Part shown: positions 8,186 to 16,900 of the stretch, in pieces
Position numbering within the stretch: position 1 is the first letter of the stretch
Layout: each line of letters starts with the position of its first letter
Source of the DNA: JBLRWS01 sp047921075
GTDB lineage: Bacteria; Bacteroidota; Rhodothermia; Balneolales; Balneolaceae
Direction: 5' to 3'
DNA: 32,885 nucleotides
Assembly (NCBI GenBank): GCA_047921075.1
Contig: JBLRWS010000028.1
Coordinates: forward strand, 1-32,885
The notes under the pieces: generated by a model
Told to the model about the DNA's origin: nothing
What the model saw: the letters and a program-made list of their open reading frames with translations, nothing else
The model's database searches: none
Translations under genes and position numbers: made by a program

Positions 8186-9118
8186 TTAATCATCAAAAAG
8201 GGCGCTGATCGTATCGTTTGTATGAATACGCTCAATCGCTTCGGCAAAAATTCCGGCTACGCTCAGCACTTTGATCTTTTCAGAGGGTTTGCGCAACGGG
8301 ATAGTATCGGTTACCAGCAGTTCATCAATCGGTGAATCTTCGATTCGCTGATAGGCTGGCCCTGATAAAATCGGGTGTGTGGATGCCGCACGTACACTCA
8401 GCGCTCCACGCTCTTTTAGTGCAACAGCTGCATTGGTAATGGTACCGGCTGTGTCGATCAAATCGTCAATCATCAACACATTTTTTCCTTCTACCTCACC
8501 AATAATGTTCATCACTTCGGCGACATTCTGTTTGGGCCGGCGCTTATCAATAAACGCGAGGCTGGCATGCAGCCGCTTGGAGTAGGCGCGGGCCATTTTG
8601 ATGCTGCCCACATCCGGCGCTACAATCACCAAATTGTCGATCGGGTGTTGCTGATAGTGATCAATAAAAACCCGGCTTGCGTACAGATGGTCAAGCGGGA
8701 TATCAAAAAATCCCTGAATCTGCGACGCATGCAGGTCCATCGTTAAAATTCGATCGGCCCCGGCTTCAACCAGCAGATTGGCCATTAGCTTTGCGGTAAT
8801 CGATACGCGCGGCTGATCTTTTCGGTCTTGCCGGGCATACCCAAAATACGGCATTACAGCAGTTACCCGCTTTACCGAAGCCCGCTTGGCCGCATCTAGC
8901 AGCATCAGCAGCTCTACAATATTATCGCCGGGTGGCGGGGTCGATTGAATAACGAAAATATCTTCCCCGCGAATGCTCTGTTCGTACTTTACATACAGCT
9001 CTCCATCGGAAAACGATTTGATCGTCACATTACCCAATTCGATGCCATAACTTTCAGCTATGGCACGCGACAAGGCGAGATTACTGCGGCCCGCGAAAAT
9101 TGCCAGTGGCGTATCCAA
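8186..9118 (-). CDS. prs: Ribose-phosphate pyrophosphokinase (PRPP synthetase)
   Basis: Makes PRPP from ribose 5-phosphate and ATP for nucleotide, His and Trp synthesis. The frame is open back to 9253, but that would read through the tRNA-Gln gene and a terminator. The TTG at 9118 gives M-DTPLAIFAGRSN, which aligns with the usual N-terminus and yields 310 aa, the family length. There is no obvious Shine-Dalgarno. Motifs: the ATP-binding flexible loop YFGYARQDRKDQPR, MDLHASQIQGFF, VIVAPDVGSIKMA and the PRPP loop VLMIDDLIDTAGT. Only 27 bases separate the TTG from the hairpin ending the tRNA, so prs transcription probably comes through from the tRNA promoter. TTG is a rare start for an essential enzyme; the start is likely but not proven. 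Confidence 0.95.
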   Translation of the reverse strand: MDTPLAIFAGRSNLALSRAIAESYGIELGNVTIKSFSDGELYVKYEQSIRGEDIFVIQSTPPPGDNIVELLMLLDAAKRASVKRVTAVMPYFGYARQDRKDQPRVSITAKLMANLLVEAGADRILTMDLHASQIQGFFDIPLDHLYASRVFIDHYQQHPIDNLVIVAPDVGSIKMARAYSKRLHASLAFIDKRRPKQNVAEVMNIIGEVEGKNVLMIDDLIDTAGTITNAAVALKERGALSVRAASTHPILSGPAYQRIEDSPIDELLVTDTIPLRKPSEKIKVLSVAGIFAEAIERIHTNDTISALFDD

Positions 9119-9145
9119 GAGAGCGAAATTTATCAGTGTGTAAAG

Positions 9146-9174
9146 AAAAAAGGATGACCGTCGGACATCCTTTT
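9146..9174 (-). terminator. Terminator or attenuator between tRNA-Gln and prs
   Basis: On the minus strand AAAAGGATG and CATCCTTTT form a perfect 9-bp stem with a 9-base loop; the right arm runs into TTTTTTC. It sits 8 bases after the tRNA 3' end and about 28 before the prs start, leaving no room for a separate prs promoter downstream. Confidence 0.8.
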
Positions 9175-9181
9175 GAAAGTG

Positions 9182-9252
9182 TTGCCCGGGGAGGATTCGA
9201 ACCCCCACTGACTGGACCAAAACCAGCTGTCCTGCCATTAGACGACCGGGCA
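9182..9252 (-). tRNA. tRNA-Gln (anticodon TTG)
   Basis: 71 bases on the minus strand without an encoded CCA. The acceptor stem TGCCCGG pairs with CCGGGCA and is followed by discriminator A. The anticodon arm is GCTGG-TTTTGGT-CCAGT, anticodon TTG. The T arm has the GGTTCGAATCC core. It precedes prs-rplY-pth, an order also known from gammaproteobacteria, so the linkage is ancient. Confidence 0.97.
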
Positions 9253-9274
9253 ATATCGGCTTATAAACAGACTC

Positions 9275-9305
9275 TAAAGATAGAAACTCATTATAACGCA
9301 GTCAA
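9275..9305 (-). promoter_or_regulatory. Promoter of tRNA-Gln and probably of the prs operon
   Basis: On the minus strand TTGAC (9301-9305) and TATCTTTA (9275-9282) are separated by the spacing TTG-N20-TAnnTTTR expected of Bacteroidota sigma-70. The -7 box ends about 23 bases before the tRNA 5' end. The upstream box overlaps the stop codon of the DUF2851 gene. Confidence 0.65.
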
Positions 9306-10477
9306 GAGCTTATTGCACTTTTAAACACTTCGCACCGATCGCACCGCCCGGGTTGGCAGTACCGTTTGTATTGATGGGCCAGGCCCGGCTTCATCAGGTG
9401 GGGCGGAAGGGCGAAACCGGCTCTCTTAAATGGCTTTTGAATAGAGTTGGGCACAAATTGAGCGCCGCAATTCCACGCCGTAAGAACCTGCTCTTTGCAC
9501 GTATTATCGTGCAGCAGATTGGCCAGCAGATAGAGGGCGGGAAGCAGTACGGTGCCGGTAATGAGTTGTTGTGTGGGATTGCCCGGCAGGGGTGTGCTGC
9601 CGGGAACAAACAGAAGCGAGCGGGCTGCGTCGGGGCCATTAAGAAAAGCCGTTAGGGGCTGTGCAAAAAGCCGGTGCGCAAGTGTCGCTGCCTGGGGAAC
9701 GCGCCGTTCGGGCCGGGCTGCGGGGCGGCACCCGGTATGCTGCCATACGCCCAACTCTCGGTTGCCCGGCTCAAATGCGAGGCGGTTGGCAGCGGCTATG
9801 TACGCTTGAACCGGGCCGTCAGGCATATGTTGCGCATGTAGTTCATCAAACAGCTGTACCATCGTTTCTTTGTTTTGAGCGCCACCCAGCAGGCCAAAAA
9901 GGGCACGGGCCGTCGCTTTCTTCCATGCATTGGAGAGTGGCAGCGAGGGATCGTAGCCGGCCAGAATTTCGTCTGCTTTGTAATCGAGATAATCGCGATG
10001 GGCGATCTCGATCTGCCGTTCGAAGGCGTCCTGATGAATAAACCGCAGATGACTGCCGCACGGAAGGGCTGCCCCGGATGGGTGTTGCAACAAGGCTGAG
10101 ACGGGCTGCTCGAGGTGTGGCTTGAGGCAGAGTGTGGGAATGGTGGTGCCGTCGGTGCGGCGGGCTTTGCGTTCGTTCGCTGCCCGGTCGAAAACCACAT
10201 GCAGCACCACTGCATCGTACCGGGAATCGGTATCGTGGCCGTGGTGCACCCATGCGGGTTCGTGTATGTGAATCTCGACATGCCCGTAGTGGGTCATCTC
10301 ACCGATACGGATACGTGCATGTAAAAAATCGGGGCCGGCACCTCGGTTTATCTGGCCCTGATCCAAAATCGATATCGGCTGGCCGCACTCGGTGTGTAGC
10401 TGCTGTATATTGAATTGCATATGCTCCCACACCCATTGGAGTACCCGCTCGGGATATGGAAACCCCGCATCAAGCAT
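9302..10477 (-). CDS. DUF2851 family protein
   Basis: Conserved Bacteroidota-group protein of unknown function, 391 aa from the ATG at 10477. That start overlaps the last 8 bases of the upstream small membrane protein gene, which suggests translational coupling; the longer frame to 10654 lies entirely within that gene. Family features: near the N-terminus ERVLQWVWEHMQFN, then CGQPISILDQGQINRGAGPDFLHA and GHVEIHIHEPAWVHHGHD, a conserved core rich in His, Asp and Glu that resembles a metal-dependent nuclease-like site (inference only). The C-terminus has a cluster CQPGRCDRC. It is cytoplasmic, with no signal peptide. It ends at the tRNA-Gln promoter. Confidence 0.88.
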   Translation of the reverse strand: MLDAGFPYPERVLQWVWEHMQFNIQQLHTECGQPISILDQGQINRGAGPDFLHARIRIGEMTHYGHVEIHIHEPAWVHHGHDTDSRYDAVVLHVVFDRAANERKARRTDGTTIPTLCLKPHLEQPVSALLQHPSGAALPCGSHLRFIHQDAFERQIEIAHRDYLDYKADEILAGYDPSLPLSNAWKKATARALFGLLGGAQNKETMVQLFDELHAQHMPDGPVQAYIAAANRLAFEPGNRELGVWQHTGCRPAARPERRVPQAATLAHRLFAQPLTAFLNGPDAARSLLFVPGSTPLPGNPTQQLITGTVLLPALYLLANLLHDNTCKEQVLTAWNCGAQFVPNSIQKPFKRAGFALPPHLMKPGLAHQYKRYCQPGRCDRCEVFKSAISS

Positions 10478-10712
10478 GGCGCACGTCGTCGTGAGTGAGA
10501 TACAGCCCCTCGGTTGCGCGATAGAGATCGGGGATTGGATGTTGAAAATACCGTTTGGCATTGTGCCGGGCCCGGCGTGTGCGAATGGCCAGGTTCCGTA
10601 ACGGTTTAGGCGGGATATTTCCCAGCAACGCACCTGCGGCAATACCGAGTGCAAACCCGACTGTAAACGCCCCGCCGGTGATCCATGTGGTTTGGGTTCG
10701 TGGTGTCATCAA
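10470..10712 (-). CDS. Small membrane protein (possibly YtxH-like)
   Basis: 80 aa. Residues about 10-30 form one Gly/Ala-rich transmembrane helix (GGAFTVGFALGIAAGALLG) followed by a basic segment (RNLAIRTRRARHNAKR) and a short soluble tail. This resembles YtxH-type envelope proteins in shape but I cannot confirm family membership. Its end overlaps the DUF2851 start by 8 bases, so the two are almost certainly one operon. Start at the ATG pair at 10712. Confidence 0.65.
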   Translation of the reverse strand: MMTPRTQTTWITGGAFTVGFALGIAAGALLGNIPPKPLRNLAIRTRRARHNAKRYFQHPIPDLYRATEGLYLTHDDVRHA

Positions 10713-10742
10713 TCTGTCTCTGTTTTTTTCTCTTCGATTTGT

Positions 10743-10884
10743 AGGAGGCTTTGCAAAACCGTCTTTTTGCCCAAGCTCTTCGTTAGCGGGATTTTAAAAT
10801 CCTCACATATAACCAATATGCTGCGGATTTAAAATCCCTTTGGCCTCGTTCTTGACCAAAAATCCTGGTTTTTCAAAGCCTCCT
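10743..10884. repeat. 142-bp imperfect inverted repeat (MITE-like)
   Basis: Two 60-base arms (10743-10802 and 10825-10884) face each other across 22 bases. The outer 18 bases match at 17 positions (AGGAGGCTTTGCAAAACC against the complement of GGTTTTTCAAAGCCTCCT), and the inner ends are GGGATTTTAAAATCC and GGATTTAAAATCCC, themselves near-palindromic. The middle of the arms is diverged. TTGTAGG occurs at both borders (10739-10745 and 10884-10890) and could be a target duplication. It lies between the divergent DUF2851 and pyrR operons. The transcript could fold into a long hairpin. Confidence 0.7.
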
Positions 10885-10970
10885 TGTAGGGATAACGGTG
10901 AACGGAATTTTTTGGTTTATACAGATTTAAAAAATGGATACTTTAATATGTGAAAATAAAGGATAATAAT

Positions 10971-11459
10971 ATGATTTTATTGGATCAAGATCGGACGCAG
11001 CGCACCCTGGTCAGAATGGCTTTTCAGATTATCGAGAAGGCAGCCGGAGACCCTTTATGCCTGGTTGGGATCAACGAAAGGGGATATGCCGTAGCCTCGG
11101 TTTTGAAGCGGATAATCGCAGAAAACCGGGAAGAACCGGTACATCTGGTTTCACTGAATGCCGATGATGATTCGCAGAAGCCCATTTCGCCGCCGGTAAA
11201 CGGCCGTGCGATTCTGGTGATGGTAGACGATGTTATATTTAGCGGAAGAACCATGTACCGTGCCATTCAAAAGGTTCAAAACCTCAACCAATTTCGTAAA
11301 ACTATTGTGGCAACCCTGGCCGATCGCGGCCACCGCACCCTTCCAATTTATGCAGAAATTGTTGGCCTTGACGTCCCAACAAAGCTGAATGAACACGTTG
11401 AATGTGTGCTTCATCAACAAAACCCTCATCAAGTTATTTTAACTCGCAATACGAACTAA
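10971..11459 (+). CDS. pyrR: PyrR-type phosphoribosyltransferase / pyrimidine regulator
   Basis: 162 aa from the ATG at 10971, which has AAGGA (10959-10963) at 7-base spacing; the GTG at 10950 in the same frame has no such site. It belongs to the PyrR family, which regulates pyr operons and has uracil phosphoribosyltransferase activity in many species. Visible landmarks: LVGINERGYAVA near the N-terminus, the PRPP loop ILVMVDDVIFSGRT, and the PyrR-specific stretch LADRGHRTLPIYAEIVGLDVPT. No pyr biosynthesis gene is nearby. It begins a plus-strand run and is followed after 4 bases by the DUF3078 gene. Whether it still binds RNA or is only a transferase cannot be told from sequence. Confidence 0.88.
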   Translation: MILLDQDRTQRTLVRMAFQIIEKAAGDPLCLVGINERGYAVASVLKRIIAENREEPVHLVSLNADDDSQKPISPPVNGRAILVMVDDVIFSGRTMYRAIQKVQNLNQFRKTIVATLADRGHRTLPIYAEIVGLDVPTKLNEHVECVLHQQNPHQVILTRNTN

Positions 11460-11463
11460 TTCT

Positions 11464-12339
11464 ATGATCAAAAAGATACTATTGCTGGCTGTTTTCATGG
11501 CCGGATTCATCACGCATGCTTCTGCCCAGGAACAGATTATTTTTCCCGACACGCTGGCCGGCTGGCAGCTCAGCTGGGATGCCGGATTGAATGGATCGCA
11601 AGCTGCCTTTTCCAACTGGTCGGGTGGTGGTGTAGACAATCTCAGCTACACCGGAAGTTCCCGTTTTCAGGCCAAATATGGCCAAGGCCGTTTCAATTAT
11701 GGGTTTTCACTCTCTACCCGGTACGGACGCAGCTATATTCAGGGAGACAGCAACCGAAAAACCGACGACCGCCTTTCCGTTCGAAATCGGTTTCTCTACG
11801 ATCTGGGCGAGGAAAACAGCGACTTTGCAATTTTTGGAAATATCGACCTGCTTACTCAATTCGACCAGGGCTTTGACTTTGCCGCAGGCCCCGATGACGA
11901 AGATGTGTTGATATCGGGATTTTTTGCACCGGCCTACATCTCCGAAAATGCCGGACTGGCCTATAGCCCGGGTGAACATTTTGTGTTTGAAGCCGGTCTC
12001 GGGCTTCGGCAAACCATTGTGCGCGATCGATCTCTCTCCACCCTTTACGGCCTGGATGAGGGAGAGACATTCCGAAATGAAGGGGGCCTGACACTTGCTG
12101 CCGCGTATGAGCAGACCATAGCCACCAACTTACGTTTTAGCCTTTCTGCCGAATCGTTTACCAACTTGAGTGAATCACTGAAAAGCACCGATGTGAATGT
12201 AAGCTCCCAGTTTACAGGCGCCATCAACAGTTTGCTAAACGCCTCTCTGCGGGTAGACCTTCGGTACGATGACGACTTCTCCAATGAAATTCAGTTGATG
12301 CAGGTCCTTTCGGTCGGAATCTCGTTTTCACTGCTCTGA
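11464..12339 (+). CDS. DUF3078 family outer-membrane beta-barrel protein
   Basis: 291 aa with a Sec signal peptide (MIKKILLLAVFMAGFITHASA) and mature start QEQ. The motif GWQLSWDAGLNGSQAAFSNWSGGGVDNLSYTGSS is characteristic of DUF3078. The remainder alternates amphipathic strands (YGFSLSTRYGRSY, RNRFLYDLG, FVFEAGLGLRQTI) and ends in FSLL with a C-terminal aromatic nearby, as in outer-membrane barrels. Function in the family is unknown. The stop overlaps the next start as TGATG, so it is translationally coupled to the decarboxylase, and it follows pyrR by 4 bases. Confidence 0.85.
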   Translation: MIKKILLLAVFMAGFITHASAQEQIIFPDTLAGWQLSWDAGLNGSQAAFSNWSGGGVDNLSYTGSSRFQAKYGQGRFNYGFSLSTRYGRSYIQGDSNRKTDDRLSVRNRFLYDLGEENSDFAIFGNIDLLTQFDQGFDFAAGPDDEDVLISGFFAPAYISENAGLAYSPGEHFVFEAGLGLRQTIVRDRSLSTLYGLDEGETFRNEGGLTLAAAYEQTIATNLRFSLSAESFTNLSESLKSTDVNVSSQFTGAINSLLNASLRVDLRYDDDFSNEIQLMQVLSVGISFSLL

Positions 12340-13715
12340 TGATGGCTTCGTCGTTCGAACCATATCTCCAACAGGTTCAAGCCATACTCCGCGCTTCCGA
12401 CCGGTGGCGCGCCGAGTATGGGCCGGTTCCCGATACGGCGATTCCACTGGATAGCGAAAAAATGCAGGCCGTATTGTCCGGCCTGGAAGAGCGGCTGCGT
12501 GGTAACTATCCGTTTCATCATCCGCAATATGCGGGCCAAATGCTCAAGCCGCCACACCCGATTGCGTGGGCGGCCTATATTGTAGCGATGGCCATCAATC
12601 CGAACAACCACGCCCTGGATGGAGGCCCGCCCACATCGGCGATGGAAAAAGAGGTGATCGGCCGGCTTGCCGAAATGGTAGGGTTTGGGCCCGGCGCGCT
12701 GGGCCATCTTACCTCGGGAGGCACCATTGCCAACCTGGAGGCGCTCTTTGTGGCGCGTGAATCTCATCCCGGAAAGGCCATCGCAGCCTCTTCGAACGCC
12801 CACTATACCCATCGCCGGATGTCGCATCTGCTAAACGTACCGTTTATAGAGATACCGGCTGCTTCCGGAGGGTGGGATATGGACGCCTTAAACGAACAGG
12901 CCGAGGCGATTGGCACCTTGGTTGTTACGCTTGGTACAACCGGCCTTGGTACGGTGGAGCCGCTCGCAGATCTTGTGGCATGGGCACGGGAACAGGGCAT
13001 TCGGATTCATGTTGATGCGGCCTATGGCGGTTTTTTCAAACTTATCGCTGACCGGCTGCCCCACGCCCGGCACTGGCACGCCATGGCCGAAGCAGACAGT
13101 GTGGTGATCGATCCGCATAAGCACGGCTTGCAGCCGTACGGTTGTGGCGCAGTACTGTTTCGGGACGCCTCCGTTGGTCGGTTCTACCAACACGACTCGC
13201 CCTACACCTACTTTACATCCGATGAGCTGCACCTCGGGGAAATCAGCCTGGAGTGCTCACGCGCGGGTGCATCGGCCGCTGCACTGTGGGCTACCCTGCA
13301 GCTGCTGCCGCTCACACCGGATGGCCTCGGTGCCTATCTTCAACAAACTGTTGATGCAGCTGCAGATTTGCACACTCGTCTGTCGGAATCGCCACAGTTT
13401 GATGTGATCCATCCACCGGAGCTTGATATCCTGGCCTATTTCCCGGTTCCGGACCAGCCCACTACGAGTGCCGTGAGCCGTCTCAGCCGTGCTCTGTTTC
13501 AATCAGGAATGGAGGACCGGGAGGGCGGTTTTCATCTCAGCCTGTATACCATGAGCAGCGACGATTTTACGGGCCTTGTTGGAGAATACGAAGCCGATAC
13601 CGACCGGGTAACGCTGCTGCGAAGCGTGTTGATGAAACCTGAACATAAACCGTTTGTACCGGAGCTGGTAAAGCGGCTGCATACTCATCTTGATACGATC
13701 GTCAGCGATAGCTGA
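12339..13715 (+). CDS. PLP-dependent group II amino-acid decarboxylase
   Basis: 458 aa, fold-type I PLP enzyme of the aromatic-L-amino-acid/glutamate decarboxylase superfamily; it decarboxylates an amino acid in the cytoplasm. Visible: GHLTSGGTIANLEAL (phosphate contact), His155 in SNAHYTH (stacks on PLP), Asp226 in HVDAAYGG (pairs with the pyridine N) and Lys261 in DPHKHGLQPYG (Schiff base). The closest general resemblance is to archaeal MfnA-like or tyrosine decarboxylases, but the substrate cannot be assigned. It overlaps the DUF3078 stop (TGATG). If the adjacent N gap is spurious, only 27 bases separate its stop from that of the converging lamin-tail gene. Confidence 0.88.
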   Translation: MMASSFEPYLQQVQAILRASDRWRAEYGPVPDTAIPLDSEKMQAVLSGLEERLRGNYPFHHPQYAGQMLKPPHPIAWAAYIVAMAINPNNHALDGGPPTSAMEKEVIGRLAEMVGFGPGALGHLTSGGTIANLEALFVARESHPGKAIAASSNAHYTHRRMSHLLNVPFIEIPAASGGWDMDALNEQAEAIGTLVVTLGTTGLGTVEPLADLVAWAREQGIRIHVDAAYGGFFKLIADRLPHARHWHAMAEADSVVIDPHKHGLQPYGCGAVLFRDASVGRFYQHDSPYTYFTSDELHLGEISLECSRAGASAAALWATLQLLPLTPDGLGAYLQQTVDAAADLHTRLSESPQFDVIHPPELDILAYFPVPDQPTTSAVSRLSRALFQSGMEDREGGFHLSLYTMSSDDFTGLVGEYEADTDRVTLLRSVLMKPEHKPFVPELVKRLHTHLDTIVSDS

Positions 13716-13768
13716 TGAGCTGGCGTAAAGAACCCTCTTTTCCTAAAACTGCCGCGCCAGGACCGCGG
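13714..13768 (+). repeat. First copy of a 55-base sequence flanking the N gap
   Basis: Identical, base for base, to 13869-13923 on the other side of 100 N. Both copies abut the gap. The pattern is that of two contig ends that overlap but were not merged. Confidence 0.95.
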
Positions 13769-13868
13769 NNNNNNNNNNNNNNNNNNNNNNNNNNNNNNNN
13801 NNNNNNNNNNNNNNNNNNNNNNNNNNNNNNNNNNNNNNNNNNNNNNNNNNNNNNNNNNNNNNNNNNNN
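13769..13868. other. Assembly gap, 100 N (probably spurious)
   Basis: Exactly 100 N, a common placeholder of unknown size. Because the same 55 bases end the left contig and start the right one, the true sequence is most simply continuous with one copy and no gap. Confidence 0.9.
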
Positions 13869-13923
13869 GATGAGCTGGCGTAAAGAACCCTCTTTTCCTA
13901 AAACTGCCGCGCCAGGACCGCGG
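13869..13923 (+). repeat. Second copy of the 55-base gap-flanking sequence
   Basis: Identical to 13714-13768. It contains the stop codon and last 8 codons of the lamin-tail gene on the minus strand. Confidence 0.95.
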
Positions 13924-16900
13924 TTTCCCGAAAACGGCGGGTTTGTCCGGTGCTGCTGTTTACCGCTTCCACAAATACCACGTAGATGCCGATTCGGGCA
14001 ATTAAACTGTCGTCGGTCTGTCCGTCCCAGATCAACGCACCCTCAAACCCGGCCGGTTCGCCTTCGGTAAGCCTGCGGACAAGCCGTCCGTACCGATCAT
14101 AAATGCGCACGGTGAGCAGATAGTTCGGATCGTCAAACGAGTAGTTGATGAACAGGTTGGCGGTCATCCCGCCGTCGTGCGGCGCAAAGGGGTTGGGTTC
14201 CAGTGTGATGGATTGCCCGGCCGATACCCCGCCCGGTTGCTGGAACAGATTGTTTTGCATCAACGGAGAGCCGCCGATGGGCGTGGGGTGCGAGCCCCAA
14301 TTCTGAGGATTGTTTGAATCGCCATCGGGATTGACCCTCTCCAGCGAGATGCCGCGCGTATCGATGATGTTTGGATTGTGCCACTCGGGCCGATAATCCA
14401 CCATGTCGATCACGGTGTCGGTGCTGTCGGCCAGAAATACCTGCCGCCCGGCCAGTGGCAGGCTCAGTGTGGTGCGGTTAAACCGGAACGCAAACGGGGC
14501 GAGCTCTTCACCAAGGTTAAAGAAGCGCGCGGTTAAACTTTCTGAAAAGCGCTCGGCATCCGGCGCAGCGTGGAGTAGAAAAAGACCATTGGCCGGTATC
14601 CATTGCCTGCGGCTGCTCACCGGCGTGATGCGGGTAATCGCCCCGTCTTCATCCGGTTCATCATGAATGAAGATTCCTTCCATCGAGATGGCGTAACCGC
14701 GGCGGTTGATGACCTCAAGGTACTCCGACTGGTTGGGGAGCCCATCGCGGTTGTCGCGAATCGGATCGAACATAATTTCGTTAAACACCAGATCTCCCGG
14801 TTGCACCGGTTGCGCCACAGGCTGGCTGAGGCGGTCGCTGCTGTTGCCCTGAAAATCGGATACCGTAGCCGTTTCCACCACATTTTCTATGCCGGGCTGA
14901 AACGGACCGGCGTCCAGTACAACCCGGTTGGCAGCTCCCGGATCGAGTTGCAGAATGGCGGCCGGAGAGTTGTTGATGGTAAACTGCGGACCGGTGGAGG
15001 GATCAATAAATTCCGTAAAAACGACGGCTACTGAATCGGGATGAAAGAGGTTGGCAAAGAGAATGCCGGGGGGTGTGGTATCGGGTTCAAAGAGTGTGTT
15101 CTGGAGCAGCGGTGTGGAGCCGTTCTCTGCCTGGCTCGACCCCCAGTTGGCACGATCGATGGAGATCGCCTGCGGGTCGCGCCGCTCCAGCGACAGGCCG
15201 GGTACATTACCGCCCCACTCGGGCAGGTAAAAGAGGCTGTCGATTGTGGTGCCTTCGTCGTTGCGAATAACCACAGCATCCCCGTTGTTGCTGAGCGATT
15301 GAAAACCGGGCAAGCGGATGATGCGATCATTGCCCGATGCAAACGCTTCAGTATCGGTAAATACGATAAAATCGTTCCCCCTGAGCGCGGTTCCCTGTGG
15401 AATGGTGGCACTTCCCGAGGCGTCAGAAAGTGTCCACCCCGACAGATCGATGTTGTTTTCGGTGGTGTTAAAGAGTTCCACAAATTCAGGGCTGCCCGAC
15501 TGCAGACGCCGGTATAAAATTTCGTTGATGACCACGTCACCGGCCAGCGGCATCTCGAATTCCAAAAACTCCACACTCCGGCTCTCGTCAGGAGCTACAT
15601 TTCCAAACAGGTCGGATATGCCCGAAATGGAAATCTCATACACCTGGTTGTTTTCCAGCTCCTCGCCCAGCTGCAACCGTACTTCGTTGTTACTTAACTG
15701 CACCGTTGAAATGGGTACAAACGGCGAAATGGAGTACCGGGCGGCATCACCGGCTGTTTCGGCAAGGCGCTCATCAAACAGTAGTAAAAACTCGGTGGCA
15801 CTGGTAAAGGTGAGCTGCTGCCATACGGGGGGCGTGGTGTCGGGCGCTACCTCATTGGCCTGGCCGGGCGTGCCGCGAAGCGGATTGGGCGATTCCCCCC
15901 AATTTTCGACAAACCGGGCATCCACGTCGGTGTCGCGACGTTCCAGTGCCACGCCGTTACCGCCCCACACCGACGGGTCGTACCGGAGCGAATCGGCCAG
16001 CTCTCCGTCGGGTGAGAATAGACGGATTTCATCTGCCACCGTGGTGGTAAATCCGGGATAGCCGCTCATCTGAACAGACCGAACCTCCCCATATATCGAT
16101 CGCAGGGCGGCTGTATCGGGGGTGATGGCGATCCACTCGCCGGGGCCCAGAGCGGTCTCTACGGTGGCAAAGACGCCTCCGGGGCTTGGTGCATCAGCCC
16201 GGCGAAACAGCTGCCAATCCTGAAGATTGATAAACCGATCGCTGGTATTTACAAGCTCGGTGTAACGGACAAACCCACTGTCGGGGCGATACATAAATTC
16301 GTTGAGGAGAATGTCGCCCGGTTGCGGTTCATCAAACAGGACCGCTTCGGCGCGGCTCCCCTCTGGAAGTTCGAAGCCGCTTTCACTCTCTATGCCGGAC
16401 ACATCAACGGTTAATCGGCCGGAAGGAAGGGGGTCCGAAAAGGTGAGGCGAACCGTGGTGGGCTCCGGCCGGGTGGCGCCATCGGGGACAATCGATTCAT
16501 TTATCAGGAAACCGGAGGGCGTCAGGCTCGCTTCATCCACCGCTTCCGAAAAGAAAAGCTCAATGACGGTAGCCGAGACAGCCGTTGCATCAACCAGCGA
16601 AAACGGATTTTCGAACAAAAAGGTAAGTTCTGAATCGGGCTCAATAGACTCGCCCTGTTCGCTTTCTACATTGTTCACAACCAACGTGTAGGTACCGTCG
16701 GGAATGGCGCTGCCGTAGGTAAGCCGTACCGTAAAGGCATTCTCGGCCAGTGTGGCCGAATCGGGAGAGCCAAGCTGTTCAATAAAAAAGTTACCGGGCT
16801 GTAACGTGGCTTCATCAACCGGAAAGTTGAACGTTACATCGATGGAACGGGCTGCGGAAACGTCGGCCGATTGCAGCCGAAACGGCTCGATGTTGATGAC

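Noticed and set aside
9119..9253. N-terminal extension of prs to an ATG at 9253
   Set aside because: It would read through the tRNA-Gln gene and its terminator; the family N-terminus fits the TTG at 9118.
9100..9324. A plus-strand frame containing RGGFEPPLTGPKPAVLPLDD
   Set aside because: This is the well-known false protein made by translating the reverse strand of a tRNA gene, here tRNA-Gln.
13714..13923. A genuine 55-bp direct repeat, for example an att site or target duplication
   Set aside because: Both copies abut an N run of exactly 100, which is the signature of unmerged contig overlap.
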